A DNA stretch of 64,000 bases from CAYYKK01 sp046351395 (GTDB taxonomy: Bacteria; Myxococcota_A; Polyangia; Polyangiales; Polyangiaceae). The stretch is from assembly GCA_046351395.1 (NCBI GenBank), contig JAXLYP010000003.1, forward strand, positions 310,001-374,000, written 5' to 3'. Below the pieces are notes generated by a model, which did not search any database, was not told where the DNA came from, and saw nothing but the letters and a program-made list of their open reading frames with translations. This document shows, piece by piece, positions 1 to 9,171 of the stretch; the first letter of the stretch is position 1, and every line of letters starts with the position of its first letter. The position numbers were made by a program, and so were the translations under genes.

Positions 1-1549
1 TGAGGAGTTCGTCCTTGCTCGTGCCGATGGCGAGCCACGAGTCGTCCCCGTCCGCCATCACGAGCGCGTAGAACGTGAGGACGCGCTTCTTGTCGCCGGC
101 GATCTTGATCTCGACGTCGAGCTCGTAGGCGCCCTTGCCGAGGGACGCGGGGGGCGTGGGCGTCTTGATCGTCGGGAGGTTCGAGCTCAGCTTCGTGAGC
201 TCCTTCTGGATCCCGGCCTGGTTGTAGGCGGCGACCGCTTCCTTCAACCACTTGGTGAGGGCGTCGGCCTTCTCGCCGAACCCGTAGAGGCGGTAGCCGA
301 ACTGGGCGTCGTTCGCGGCGATGATCTTCTCGTCGTCGGTCTTGCGGGGGAGCGCCTTGCCCGCGTGCCGGGTGCCGGAGCCGGAGACGAACGCGAGGTT
401 CGGGACGAGGGGGAAGTCGAGGAGGGCGCTCACCTTCTTGCGCTCCGCGTCCGTGCCGACCTTCGAGGCGGCGAGGAAGCTCTCGAGACCGTCCTTCAGG
501 GTCTTCTTGATTCCCTCCCAATCCGCGGGGTCGTTGAGGCGGCTGTAGGAGGCCTCCGCGACGTCGATCGGGAGGCGGGCGAACGCGGGGGGCGCGGCCT
601 CGTTCTTGGACTTCGCGCCGGTGGTAGCGACCCAGGACTTGTTGTCGCGGAACGCGAGCGTGCCGGCGAGCGTGACCCCGTCCGCGGCGGTCACGCCGAG
701 GTCGACGTGAAGCTTGTCGAGATCCCCGAGGAGCGCGACGGCTTCGTTTCCGAGGCCGATGCCGACGGCGTCGAGGACTTTGTCGAGCGCGGGATCGCTG
801 ATCCCGATGCGCGACTTGAGGAAGGTGGGCGCGAAGTTGATCTTGCTCGCGAGGAGGGAGCCGAACTTCGCGTTCAGGATGGTGAAGTCGACGTCGATCG
901 TCGCGTCCGTGGTGGAGGGGATGGAGGACGCGCCGCGCGCGAGGTAGGGGCCGAGGGCCTCGAGGTCGTGCTCGCCGGGGCCGCAGATCATCCGCGCGGG
1001 GACGAGCCCGGTGGCTGCGGCGACGACGCAGGTGACTTTCGCCTTGTTCCCGCCGAAGAGCCACATCCCGCCCTGGAGCTCCTCGGTCGCGTTGAACGCG
1101 GCCTTCGCGTCCTCGAGGGAGCGGAGCCCGATCGCGACGGCGATGGAGGGCTCGAAGCCCTTCTTGTCGGGGAGGGTGACGATCGCGTCGATGGGGGCCT
1201 CGGGCGCGACCATGGAGGCGAGCTTCTCGGGCGCGACGTCCATGCGGAGGCCGTTCTTGCCGGCGACCTGCGCGAAGAGGCGCTTCAGGAGGGTGTCCGT
1301 GTCGACGCCGAGCTTCGAGAGCGTGCTCGAGAGGCTCTTCGCGTGGAGCGAGACGACCTGGTTCTTGGGCGCGTCGACGGGGGAGAGATCGTAGGCCGGA
1401 CCGGGCTGCGCGGACGCGCTCGCGACGGGCGCGCTCGCGGAGGGGTGCGCGGTCGGCGTGGACTGCTGCGGCGGTGTCGAGCTGCACGAAAGCGCGAGGG
1501 CGGCGGACAGCGGAGCGACGAAACGGGCGAGGCGCATGCGGGTTCCCAT
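1..1549 (-). CDS. Secreted lipoprotein, edge-truncated
   Basis: The minus strand is open from an ATG at 1549 to the left edge of the window (516 codons, no stop), so the C-terminus is missing. A second in-frame ATG lies at 1537, and either could be the start. The N-terminus is a lipoprotein signal (a hydrophobic stretch ending LALSCSS), followed by a low-complexity linker rich in Ser, Ala and Pro. Lipid attachment at that Cys would place it on the periplasmic side of a membrane or on the cell surface. The rest looks like two related halves of about 200 residues, with blocks such as DAIVTLPDKKGFEPSIAVAI and repeated references to predicted beta-strands and short helices. I recognise no family. 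It is divergent from the dihydropyrimidinase gene, with only 76 bp between the starts, which must hold both promoters. Confidence 0.75.
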   Translation of the reverse strand, partial: MGTRMRLARFVAPLSAALALSCSSTPPQQSTPTAHPSASAPVASASAQPGPAYDLSPVDAPKNQVVSLHAKSLSSTLSKLGVDTDTLLKRLFAQVAGKNGLRMDVAPEKLASMVAPEAPIDAIVTLPDKKGFEPSIAVAIGLRSLEDAKAAFNATEELQGGMWLFGGNKAKVTCVVAAATGLVPARMICGPGEHDLEALGPYLARGASSIPSTTDATIDVDFTILNAKFGSLLASKINFAPTFLKSRIGISDPALDKVLDAVGIGLGNEAVALLGDLDKLHVDLGVTAADGVTLAGTLAFRDNKSWVATTGAKSKNEAAPPAFARLPIDVAEASYSRLNDPADWEGIKKTLKDGLESFLAASKVGTDAERKKVSALLDFPLVPNLAFVSGSGTRHAGKALPRKTDDEKIIAANDAQFGYRLYGFGEKADALTKWLKEAVAAYNQAGIQKELTKLSSNLPTIKTPTPPASLGKGAYELDVEIKIAGDKKRVLTFYALVMADGDDSWLAIGTSKDELL

Positions 1550-1625
1550 ACACCCGAACGGGACGCGGTGCACGCCACCGAGCCTGGGGTACGATGCCCC
1601 TCCCCACCCGTCCGAGGAGGACAAA

Positions 1626-3020
1626 ATGTCGCTCTTGATCAAGAACGGTCGCGTCATCACTGCAGTGGACGACTACTTCGCCGACGTGCTGATCGAGGGC
1701 GAGAAGATCACGAGGATCGGCCAGAGCTTGGACGTCCAAGCGGACCGCGTGATCGACGCGACGGACAAGCTCGTCATCCCCGGGGGCATCGACCCGCACA
1801 CTCACCTCGACATGCCGTTCGGGGGGACGACGAGCGCGGACGACTTCCACTCGGGCACGATCGCGGCGGCGTTCGGCGGCACGACCACGATCGTGGACTT
1901 CGCGATCCAGTCGAAGGGCGAGTCGACGATCAAGGGCCTCGACACGTGGCACCAGAAGGCGGAGGGCAAGGCGACGATCGACTACGGGTTCCACATGATC
2001 ATCACCGACATGCCGACGACCCGGCTCGGTGAGATGAAGGAGCTCCGGGACCGCGGGATCACGAGCTACAAGCTCTTCATGGCGTACCCGGGCGTCCTCT
2101 ACGTGGACGACGGCACGCTGTACCGCACGTTCCGCCAGGCGGGCGACAACGGGACGCGCATCTGTATGCACGCGGAGAACGGGATCGTCATCGACGAGAT
2201 CATCCGCGAGGCGCGCGAGCGCGGTCACACGGAGCCGAAGTGGCACGCGGCGACCCGACCGACGAGGATGGAGGCGGAGGGCGTGCACCGCGCGATCTCG
2301 ATCGCGGAGGTCGCGAACGTACCGCTCTACATCGTGCACCTGTCGTCGAGCGACGCGCTGGATCAGGTGAAGCAGGGGCGCGCGCGAGGCGTCGACGTCG
2401 TCGCGGAGACGTGCCCGCAGTACCTGATCCTGGACGAGACCTGGTACGAGAAGCCGAACTTCGAGGGCGCGAAGTGGGTGATGACCCCCGCGCTACGGGA
2501 GAAGTGGAACCAGGAGAAGCTCTGGCAGGGATTGAAGTTCGGGGACCTCACGGCGATCGCGACCGATCACTGTCCGTTCTGCTTCAAGGGGCAGAAGGAG
2601 CTGGGGCGCGAGGACTTCACGAAGATCCCGAATGGCGCGCCGGGCGTCGAGAACCGGATGAGCCTCATTTTCTCGAATGGCGTGGTGAGCGGGAAGTTGA
2701 GTCTGAACCGGTTCGTGGAGCTGACGAGCACGTCGGCGGCGAAGACATTTGGTCTGTTCCCGAAGAAGGGGACCATCGCTGTGGGGAGCGATGGGGACGT
2801 CGTCGTTTTCGATCCGAAACGGAAGGAGACCATCTCGATTGACCGGCCGCATACGCATCACATGAAGGCGGACTACTCGGCGTACGAGGGGCACGAGGTC
2901 ACCGGGTGGAGCGAGGTTGTCATTTCTCGCGGGCGGGTGATTTGTGACAACGGGAAGTTGGTGACGGAGAAGGGGGGGCAGTTCGTGAAGCGGGCGGGTG
3001 CGGGCGAGTTGTTGAGGTAG
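1626..3020 (+). CDS. hydA: Dihydropyrimidinase / D-hydantoinase
   Basis: A 464-residue cyclic amidohydrolase that opens hydantoin or dihydropyrimidine rings in cytosolic pyrimidine catabolism. The metal-binding motif HTHLDMPFGG lies near residue 59. The carbamylated lysine region is SYKLFMAYPGVLY (about residue 150), and a further metal ligand is in IATDHCPF (about residue 315). Length and order fit the family (usually 455-500 residues). The ATG at 1626 was chosen because GAGGAGG lies 7-12 bases upstream and the protein begins with the family's usual LLIKNGRVI; the frame is open further upstream, but that stretch overlaps the divergent lipoprotein gene. No partner gene for pyrimidine breakdown is adjacent. 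A diverged 108-bp piece of a dihydropyrimidinase gene recurs at 33524-33631. Confidence 0.93.
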   Translation: MSLLIKNGRVITAVDDYFADVLIEGEKITRIGQSLDVQADRVIDATDKLVIPGGIDPHTHLDMPFGGTTSADDFHSGTIAAAFGGTTTIVDFAIQSKGESTIKGLDTWHQKAEGKATIDYGFHMIITDMPTTRLGEMKELRDRGITSYKLFMAYPGVLYVDDGTLYRTFRQAGDNGTRICMHAENGIVIDEIIREARERGHTEPKWHAATRPTRMEAEGVHRAISIAEVANVPLYIVHLSSSDALDQVKQGRARGVDVVAETCPQYLILDETWYEKPNFEGAKWVMTPALREKWNQEKLWQGLKFGDLTAIATDHCPFCFKGQKELGREDFTKIPNGAPGVENRMSLIFSNGVVSGKLSLNRFVELTSTSAAKTFGLFPKKGTIAVGSDGDVVVFDPKRKETISIDRPHTHHMKADYSAYEGHEVTGWSEVVISRGRVICDNGKLVTEKGGQFVKRAGAGELLR

Positions 3021-3131
3021 CATCCGTTCCCCCCTCGAGCGACTAATTGGAGCCTCTCCCGCGCGTCCGCAATGAAGCGCCGCAAGGCTGATATTCGCGG
3101 CAGGCCCATCTCAGCATCCGCCCAGGGAGCT

Positions 3132-4586
3132 ATGAGCAAGATCAGGAATGCGCCGGTGAAAGACGTTCGATGCCACGGTCCCGCCGACGTACAACGCGCA
3201 CTGAAGCGACTCGTTCCCGACGATGAACAGTTGTCAATTACCGAGAGTCGTTTACGCCAGACTCATCGCACGATCCTTGCGGAGGCGGCCGCCGCCCTGC
3301 TGTCCGTGCTGCGTTGGGAGGACCTAACTCTCTCAATCGGCGCGGAGCCAGCGCCCCCGCGACAGCAGGGCAAGGTCATTGGCTGGTCGCGTGGAGGCAG
3401 CAGTGCCCGCTCGGTCACATTGGTCGCACCGAAGGAGCACCTCCGCTACGAACTGTCAGGGTCAGGCATCAACGACTGCCATCCTCTCGCCCCAATTTTC
3501 GCAAGCCACGTTCACAACGTTGCGACCGCCGCCCTGGAGGGCGCAAGCGCACTTCACAGCGTTTGTACTGGGAGCACCACCACCGAACGCTGCTACGAAC
3601 TACTGGCTGGCGCGGCACAGAGTGCGACGATCTCGTCGATGATGCGGGAACTGCTTGAACTGCCGCTGCCGCCGCTCGGCGCATTCATGCTCGGCCACAG
3701 GCCGTTCACCGGAGCGTCGATCGCGGCAGGCCGGGTTCTCGATTGGCTCCACACGCTTCCGGCGAAGACCTACGAGGGCGCGAGCATAGTCGCCGGGGCC
3801 GTGATAGAGGCAACACCAGGTTCGCTTGAGGGGCTAGAAGGCGTACGTATCCACCGATTCGAGCGGGCAATTCCATTTGAAGTGGCCACTTCGTCTGGTC
3901 AAACCCTCGCGCTGGCTGATGGAAAGCGTAGCTTTCTCGTTCTTCGTGAGAATCTGTCCGCGATCGGCGTCGCAGCCACCAAGCCCAATCTCGACAACCT
4001 GGCGCGTAGCCCCGCACGCGAAGCGGAGTTGCCTTTTCACTCTCTATGGCTCCAGGTACAACGACCGCAGCTACTACGGCTTTTCGGCGTCCGGAACGGC
4101 TACAGAACGCCAATCGGCACTATCCGCAACGGAACATTCTCACTCTCGGATCCCGCGAGCGTCGAGAGTGCCATCACGAAGATAGTTAGTGGCGCCTGCA
4201 GTAGGAACGCCCAGAGCGGAGTAGCCGATCTCGTCGCCGCCCTGCTCCGACGCGCAGACGACATGAGTGGTGCCGGCTTGGTCATCGGGACATCGCGTAG
4301 CCACAAGGGAAAGCGACTGAAGATCCCCGCGAATATCGATGCTGAGTGTTCATGGGACTCATTTCTAAACCCCGACGGCGCAGTACTTATTGATCGGAAC
4401 CTCCGGCTACACGAATACGGTGTCATCCTTCCCCAGCCGGAGCGCCGTATTCTCGCAAACCACGGGACACGACACAATGCTCTCGCTCAGGCCTCACGTG
4501 AGCGCGGCTGTGTGGCGATCGCCGTCAGCGACGACGGGATCCTTTCAGCCTTTCGCCAAGGAAAACTCGTCCTTCGGGCCTTTTGA
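3132..4586 (+). CDS. Diadenylate cyclase (DAC/DisA_N)-like protein
   Basis: A 484-residue protein. Its last 70 residues carry both signatures of the DAC (DisA_N) nucleotidyl cyclase fold: DGAVLID (Asp415) and GTRHNALAQAS (about 445), followed by the typical VAIAVSDDG strand. Classical DAC enzymes have DGA and RHR; here the second motif is RHN, so activity is uncertain. DAC enzymes make cyclic di-AMP from ATP. The first ~370 residues match nothing I know but resemble the large N-terminal sensor regions predicted for DAC proteins in nucleotide-based conflict systems. The ATG at 3132 has AGGGAG just upstream; an earlier in-frame ATG at 3072 has no ribosome binding site. Base composition is lower in G+C than the flanks. 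It is followed by an ATPase and a TOPRIM-like gene, suggesting a defence role by inference. Confidence 0.68.
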   Translation: MSKIRNAPVKDVRCHGPADVQRALKRLVPDDEQLSITESRLRQTHRTILAEAAAALLSVLRWEDLTLSIGAEPAPPRQQGKVIGWSRGGSSARSVTLVAPKEHLRYELSGSGINDCHPLAPIFASHVHNVATAALEGASALHSVCTGSTTTERCYELLAGAAQSATISSMMRELLELPLPPLGAFMLGHRPFTGASIAAGRVLDWLHTLPAKTYEGASIVAGAVIEATPGSLEGLEGVRIHRFERAIPFEVATSSGQTLALADGKRSFLVLRENLSAIGVAATKPNLDNLARSPAREAELPFHSLWLQVQRPQLLRLFGVRNGYRTPIGTIRNGTFSLSDPASVESAITKIVSGACSRNAQSGVADLVAALLRRADDMSGAGLVIGTSRSHKGKRLKIPANIDAECSWDSFLNPDGAVLIDRNLRLHEYGVILPQPERRILANHGTRHNALAQASRERGCVAIAVSDDGILSAFRQGKLVLRAF

Positions 4587-4950
4587 ACACGCCTCACCTC
4601 CGCCGTGGCGAACTCGACGGAGTGGGCATATGTGCGCCACGAGTCGCTGATTGGCTTCGCGCTCGTCTTCATCACGCCGGCGGTCTGATGGAGAGCTCGG
4701 TGGTACTCATCCAGCGTCGCGGCCACCGGCACCTCCTCGCCTACTACGCGGTGTGTCGCCCCCATCAGTCATGGGCCAGTGTCCTCCATTGCGCTGTCGC
4801 GAACACGAGTCCAGCAGTGGTCGTCCCGGTGGCTGGCTTGGGTCCCGCCTCGCGCATGGCCGCGGCGACCCCGGCGCGATCGTCACGAGGAACTCCGTGC
4901 GAGGGCCGAAGCACCTTGCGGCTGGGGGTCGAACGCGGGAAGGATGGGGG
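4587..4950. other. Gap between DAC-like gene and ATPase
   Basis: No convincing gene is seen in these 364 bases. Short open frames exist on both strands but none has a recognisable domain or a good ribosome binding site. The frame that continues past the stop of the DAC-like gene stays open for about 30 codons and reads like protein, so a decayed end of that gene or a lost small gene is possible. The promoter of the downstream ATPase probably lies here. Confidence 0.4.
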
Positions 4951-5985
4951 ATGTACGAGCGCCTCCACGTGACCGGGTTCCGCGGCCTCGACGATGTCGA
5001 GCTCGATGGTCTCGGTCGAATCAACCTTCTCGTGGGCCAGAACAACACGGGAAAGACATCGGTCCTCGAAGCGATCCTGCTGATGGGCGCAGGCGACGCG
5101 CAAATGCTGTGGACCCTGGCGAGCCTGCGCGGACTCAGCCCAAAGGACGACCCTGACTCGGTGCTGGGGACGTTCCAGACGCGACAGGAGCGCGATCGCA
5201 TCGTTCGAATCGCGGCGAAATGGACGGGCGACGAGAAGGAGCGAGTCTTCGAACTCGTTGCCTCACTCGGCCTGGTTCCGGCGGAGACCGAGGACGAGTC
5301 CGTAGCTCGCGTCGTGGAGCGCGCATGGATTGGCTTGTCGGGCAGCTACTACCCGGCATCGTCGTCGGCGGCGCCAGTTCAGTCGGACACGGCGAATCCC
5401 ACCCGGGCCTTCAAGCTGCGAGAAGACTTTGTTCGCTCCGTATTCGTGTCGGGTCGCGCTCGGTCCGTGAAACGTGAAGTCCAGCAATATGGCTGGCTCG
5501 TCAAGTCGCGTCGCGAGGGTGAAGTCCTCGCAGCACTCAAGCTGCTGGATAACCGCATTCAACGAGTGCAGGTCGTTCCGCGCGGCGACCACGCAGCAAT
5601 ATTCGTGGATCTCGGCCTGCCAGATCTCTATCCGCTCGCTGTGTGCGGAGATGGCGTCGTGCGGATGTTCTCGTTCATCGTGGAGCTCACCTCCGTTCGT
5701 GATGGCGTCCTCTTGGTCGACGAGATCGATGCCGGCCTGCATCACACCGTGATGACCGAGTTCTGGAAGTACCTTCTCGAGCTTGCTGAAAGGCTCAACG
5801 TCCAGGTCTTCGCCACGACCCATAGTGAAGACCTACTTCGGGGAGCCCTATCCGCCAGAGAAGGCGATCTCGAGTGGCTCCGCGTGTATCGCCTTGATCG
5901 ACGGAAAGGCAATGTCGTTACAGTACGTTATTCGCCCGAGCAACTCCGGTCAGTTCGCGACGACTCGTTCGAGGTCCGCGGATGA
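4951..5985 (+). CDS. SMC/OLD-type AAA ATPase
   Basis: A 344-residue ATPase of the AAA_15/AAA_21 (ABC/SMC-like) class. It starts MYERLHVTGFRGLDDVEL, the usual first strand of this family, then Walker A GQNNTGKTS (about residue 29). Walker B is LLVDEIDAGLHH (about 250) and the switch His is in ATTHSEDLL (about 287). The frame is open far upstream, but ATG 4951 gives the canonical N-terminus. Its stop overlaps the start of the next gene (ATGA at 5982-5985), so the two are translationally coupled. ATPases of this kind paired with TOPRIM-type proteins are known in OLD-family and PARIS-type anti-phage systems, where the ATPase senses and the partner acts as nuclease. That role is inferred from the pairing and not proven. 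Confidence 0.85.
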   Translation: MYERLHVTGFRGLDDVELDGLGRINLLVGQNNTGKTSVLEAILLMGAGDAQMLWTLASLRGLSPKDDPDSVLGTFQTRQERDRIVRIAAKWTGDEKERVFELVASLGLVPAETEDESVARVVERAWIGLSGSYYPASSSAAPVQSDTANPTRAFKLREDFVRSVFVSGRARSVKREVQQYGWLVKSRREGEVLAALKLLDNRIQRVQVVPRGDHAAIFVDLGLPDLYPLAVCGDGVVRMFSFIVELTSVRDGVLLVDEIDAGLHHTVMTEFWKYLLELAERLNVQVFATTHSEDLLRGALSAREGDLEWLRVYRLDRRKGNVVTVRYSPEQLRSVRDDSFEVRG

Positions 5986-6630
5986 GCTCCAAAACCAACA
6001 TCAAGATCTCTAACTCGAGACTCTTGCTCGTCGAGGGGAAGGACGAGGTCAATTTCTTCAATGCCCTGCTGGAGCGCGTGGGCCTGAATTTTCAAGTGCT
6101 GCCCGTCGATGGGAAAAGCAAGTTCCGTTCGACCCTCGACTTGCTCCGCAACGATCCGAGGTGGAGCGAACTCACGCAGCTTATCGCTATCCGCGACGCG
6201 GATCAAGGGAAAGATGAGTCATTTCAGATCGGTGAAGCCGCGAAGGGTGCATTCGCGAGCCTAGCGGATTCCTTTAGACAGTTCGGAGTTCCCGTCCCTA
6301 GTGGGCACGGAGCGATCGCTCGACGCGATCAACTACGCTCGGCCATCTTCATCATGCCGGATGGAATTCGTGATGGGATGTTGGAAGAATCTTGTGATCG
6401 ATTCGGTGGCCGCGGAGCCAGCCATGAAGTGCGTCGATGCCTTCTTCACATGTGTCGGTTCCACGCCGACTCCAATGGCGAAGGCGCGCATTCACGCCTA
6501 TCTTTCGACCCGTCAGCCGCCGGATCTGCGCGTCGGCGAAGCCGCGCGGAGCAAGGTGTGGTCCTTTGACCACGACGCATACAAGCCGCTTATCGACCTG
6601 ATCTCCGACATTGTGAAGCCACTCGAATGA
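5982..6630 (+). pseudogene. DUF3226 TOPRIM-like protein, frameshifted
   Basis: The first frame (from 5982) reads a TOPRIM-like start, RLLLVEGKDEVNFFNALLE, then IAIRDAD, and runs into IFIMPDGIRDGMLEE at about 6389. The family then continues in a different frame from 6391 (LVIDSVAAEPAMKCVDAFF, then RQPPDLRVGEAA) to the stop at 6630. One extra base near 6390 explains this; without it the protein would be about 215 residues, normal for DUF3226. The acidic residues of VEGKDE and RDAD fit TOPRIM metal ligands. It overlaps the upstream ATPase by four bases. Either the gene is disrupted in this strain, or the shift is a sequencing error, or it is programmed. If uncorrected, the product stops at 6569 with about 60 foreign residues. 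Confidence 0.8.
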
Positions 6631-6730
6631 TGCTCACTCAGAGGCGAGCTCATCGTCGCGGTGCGAACATCACCGCGTGGCGCGACTCGTCTTCTCGTCG
6701 AAGTCATTCTCGAAGCGAACGCGGCGCCTC

Positions 6731-8128
6731 TCAACTGATTGGCCCCGAGGTGCGTGCGTCTCCCCGCGCCCTCCGAATCTCGATCCGGGTCATCGGTCCC
6801 CGCATGAACGACATCGCCCACCGCGGCTGCAGGAAGACCGCGCCGCCGCCGTCCTTGCTCTGCGTGTCCCGCATCAAGAACCACCGCGGCGCGAGCCGCT
6901 TCAGCGTGTCCCCGATCACCTCGGCGTCGTCCCCTCCCCGCCCCACCAACCCGTCCAGCACCCGCGCGCGATCCGCGTCCGTCTGCAACCGCCCCAAGCA
7001 CCACAGCCCCGCGTTCGACAGCGCGCGGTAGTCGAGGTCCATCGGGTTCTGCGTCGCGATCACGACACCCACGCCGAACGCTCGCGCCTGCTTCATGAGC
7101 GCGACGATCGGCCGCTTGGTCGGCGGACACGCGGGATGAGGCGGCAAGAATCCATACACCTCGTCGAACACGATCAGCGCCCGGAGGCGCTGCGATCCCG
7201 GGAGGCTCCGCACCCACGTGAGGACCTCCTCGAGCACGACGCCGAGGACGAGCTCGCGCTCCTCGTCGTCGAGGTGGGCGACGCTCACGATCGTCGCAGG
7301 CGTCCTGCCCGGCGTCGGGGTCATCCACTCCGCGACGTCGAGCGTCGCGCCCTGGCGCCAGCTCGCGAACGTCGGGGACGCGAGGAGCGCGTTGAGCGCG
7401 GCGGCGAGGTCCTTCCTCGCGCGCTTCGAGAGGAAGGCGTCGACCCCGAGCGCGCCGATCGTGTCCATCGGCGGGGTGAGGACATCGGGCAGGAGCTCCG
7501 CGATGTCCGCCGATTGTCCGCTCGCGAGGCGGCGCTCGGCGAGGACGGACAGAAGCACGTGCTCGCGGCTGCGCGCGGGATCCGCGTCCCTCCCGAGGAG
7601 CCGGAGGATCAGCGAGATCGCAGCGGACAATGCGGCGCGCGCGCCCTCCGGATCCTTGTCCCAGCGCGCCGACCGGCGCTCCAGCGACGAGAGGACGTGG
7701 AGGAGCTCGCCCGCGTCCGCGCCCGGCGTGATGACGCGGAGCTTCGCCCGCGCGTTGTACGCGGCGATGTCCGGCTCGCGGACGCTCCAGGCCTCGAGGC
7801 CCGCGCGGCGCGCGTCCGCAAGCTTCGTCGCCTCCTCGGCGGACTTCGGTCCGGGCTCGATCCACGGCGCGATCGCGGCGGCCTCGAACGTCGGGAACGC
7901 GAGGAGGAGGTTCGGGAGATCGCCCTTCACGTCGATCATGAGGACGGGGACGTTCGACCGGATCGCCTCCTCGACGAGCACCGTCACCAATCCCGTCTTG
8001 CCGCTGCCCGTCATGCCGACAATCACCGCGTGCGTCGTGAGGTGATCGGCTGGCATGACGAGCGTGCGGCGCTCGCTGGATCCGTCGAGAGGCTGCGTCG
8101 CCCCCAGATAGAGGCCTTCGCCGCTCAT
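6731..8128 (-). CDS. HerA/DUF87-like P-loop ATPase
   Basis: A 465-residue ATPase of the HerA/FtsK-like additional-strand group, the type annotated as DUF87 or helicase HerA-like C-terminal. Walker A is GMTGSGKT (about residue 38). Walker B is ALIVFDEVYGFL (about 320), followed by VIATQNPMDLDYRALSNAG, a sensor strand typical of VirB4/HerA ATPases. Such proteins move DNA or protein through hexameric rings; the substrate here is unknown. It lies 17 bp downstream of the next gene on the same strand and is probably co-transcribed with it. A 305-bp internal part (7367-7671) is present again at 39936-40250 with five base changes and a 10-bp tandem duplication, showing a recent copy event. Confidence 0.85.
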   Translation of the reverse strand: MSGEGLYLGATQPLDGSSERRTLVMPADHLTTHAVIVGMTGSGKTGLVTVLVEEAIRSNVPVLMIDVKGDLPNLLLAFPTFEAAAIAPWIEPGPKSAEEATKLADARRAGLEAWSVREPDIAAYNARAKLRVITPGADAGELLHVLSSLERRSARWDKDPEGARAALSAAISLILRLLGRDADPARSREHVLLSVLAERRLASGQSADIAELLPDVLTPPMDTIGALGVDAFLSKRARKDLAAALNALLASPTFASWRQGATLDVAEWMTPTPGRTPATIVSVAHLDDEERELVLGVVLEEVLTWVRSLPGSQRLRALIVFDEVYGFLPPHPACPPTKRPIVALMKQARAFGVGVVIATQNPMDLDYRALSNAGLWCLGRLQTDADRARVLDGLVGRGGDDAEVIGDTLKRLAPRWFLMRDTQSKDGGGAVFLQPRWAMSFMRGPMTRIEIRRARGDARTSGPIS

Positions 8129-8145
8129 CGCTGGGCGCTCCCGGA

Positions 8146-9039
8146 TCAGGTGATCGGGCTACCGCCCGGCATCCCACCCGATGCAGCAGGCTTGGGCGTG
8201 ACGTTCGGCGGCGCGTTCACGGGTGCACCGAGCGGCGTGGTCGGCGCCGCGGGCGTCGCTGGCTGTGACTCCTCCGGGGGTGCCTCGACCGGCTTCGGCT
8301 TGCGCCCCCCGCGACCGGCGAAGAGCGATGGGAAGAGGTCCTCTCCCTTCGCCTCGTCGTCGAAGAAGAGGTATTCGATGCCGCGGCGGACTTGCGCGTG
8401 CGCGCGGAAGAACAGCGTGTACGCCTTGTCGCGGAGGAGGACCGCCGGCTCCTGCTGCGCCTTCGCGGCCTCGCGCGCCGCGAGGCCCTCCGCGACGGTC
8501 GCGGCGAGCTTGCTCGCGGATTCGATCTCCGCGAGGGTGAGCGCGCAGCGCCCCTGGATGGTGCTCCAGTGCTCGCGCAGGAACGCGGTCAGCTCGAGGA
8601 CGTTGTACGCCACGTTGCGATAGCCCGCGTTCGAGCGGACGCGCTTCAGCTGGTCGTTCGAGAAGAGGTTGCGCTTCGCGAGCGCCTCCACGTCCGACAC
8701 GAAGAGCTCGCGGGTCGTCTGCAGGGCCGCGATCTGCTCCGTGAGCTCGTCGCTCGCCTTCGACTCCCACGCGCAGCGCGTCTGGGCGTGGGCGAGCGCC
8801 ATCGTGTAGCCCTCGAGCTTGTCGAACTTCGTGATGTCGAAGCCCGGGAGCTTCGCGAACTCGTCGCGCATCGGACGGATCCTCCCGATGGCGACGAGCA
8901 CCGCGCTCGTCGCGGGGAGCACCTCGAGGTTCATGTGCACGAGCTTGTCCTCGGGCACGGCCTCGATCTCGGCGCGGTGCTGGTTGAACGCGAGGACGTA
9001 TTTGCTTTGGTCTTCCGGAGGAAGCGGTGAGGTGTTCAC
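8146..9039 (-). CDS. Hypothetical helical protein
   Basis: A roughly 297-residue protein without a family I recognise. The frame is open back to an ATG at 9123, but the GTG at 9039, just before NTSPLPPEDQSKYVLAF, is a better start because the residues upstream of it are Arg-rich and read like non-coding DNA. The first 220 residues are mostly predicted helix (Ala, Glu and Leu rich), and the tail from about 240 is a Pro/Ala-rich disordered region. There is no signal peptide from the chosen start. It lies upstream of and close to the HerA-like ATPase and may be its partner. The intergenic region upstream carries the palindromic array at 9172-9396. Confidence 0.65.
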   Translation of the reverse strand: MNTSPLPPEDQSKYVLAFNQHRAEIEAVPEDKLVHMNLEVLPATSAVLVAIGRIRPMRDEFAKLPGFDITKFDKLEGYTMALAHAQTRCAWESKASDELTEQIAALQTTRELFVSDVEALAKRNLFSNDQLKRVRSNAGYRNVAYNVLELTAFLREHWSTIQGRCALTLAEIESASKLAATVAEGLAAREAAKAQQEPAVLLRDKAYTLFFRAHAQVRRGIEYLFFDDEAKGEDLFPSLFAGRGGRKPKPVEAPPEESQPATPAAPTTPLGAPVNAPPNVTPKPAASGGMPGGSPIT

Positions 9040-9171
9040 AGCGATGATCCCTGTTCGAGCCTGGGCCACGCGGACGAGGCTCGCCCACCGCGCACTCCGT
9101 CGCGCCGAGCTCCCCATCCACACTCTCTAGGCGACGGCGACCCGCCCCGATCCGCAGCGCGACCCCACACG

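Noticed and set aside
321..2032. Several plus-strand open frames over the first 2 kb
   Set aside because: They are shadows of the minus-strand lipoprotein gene and of the dihydropyrimidinase gene, with Arg/Gly-rich repeats and no domain.
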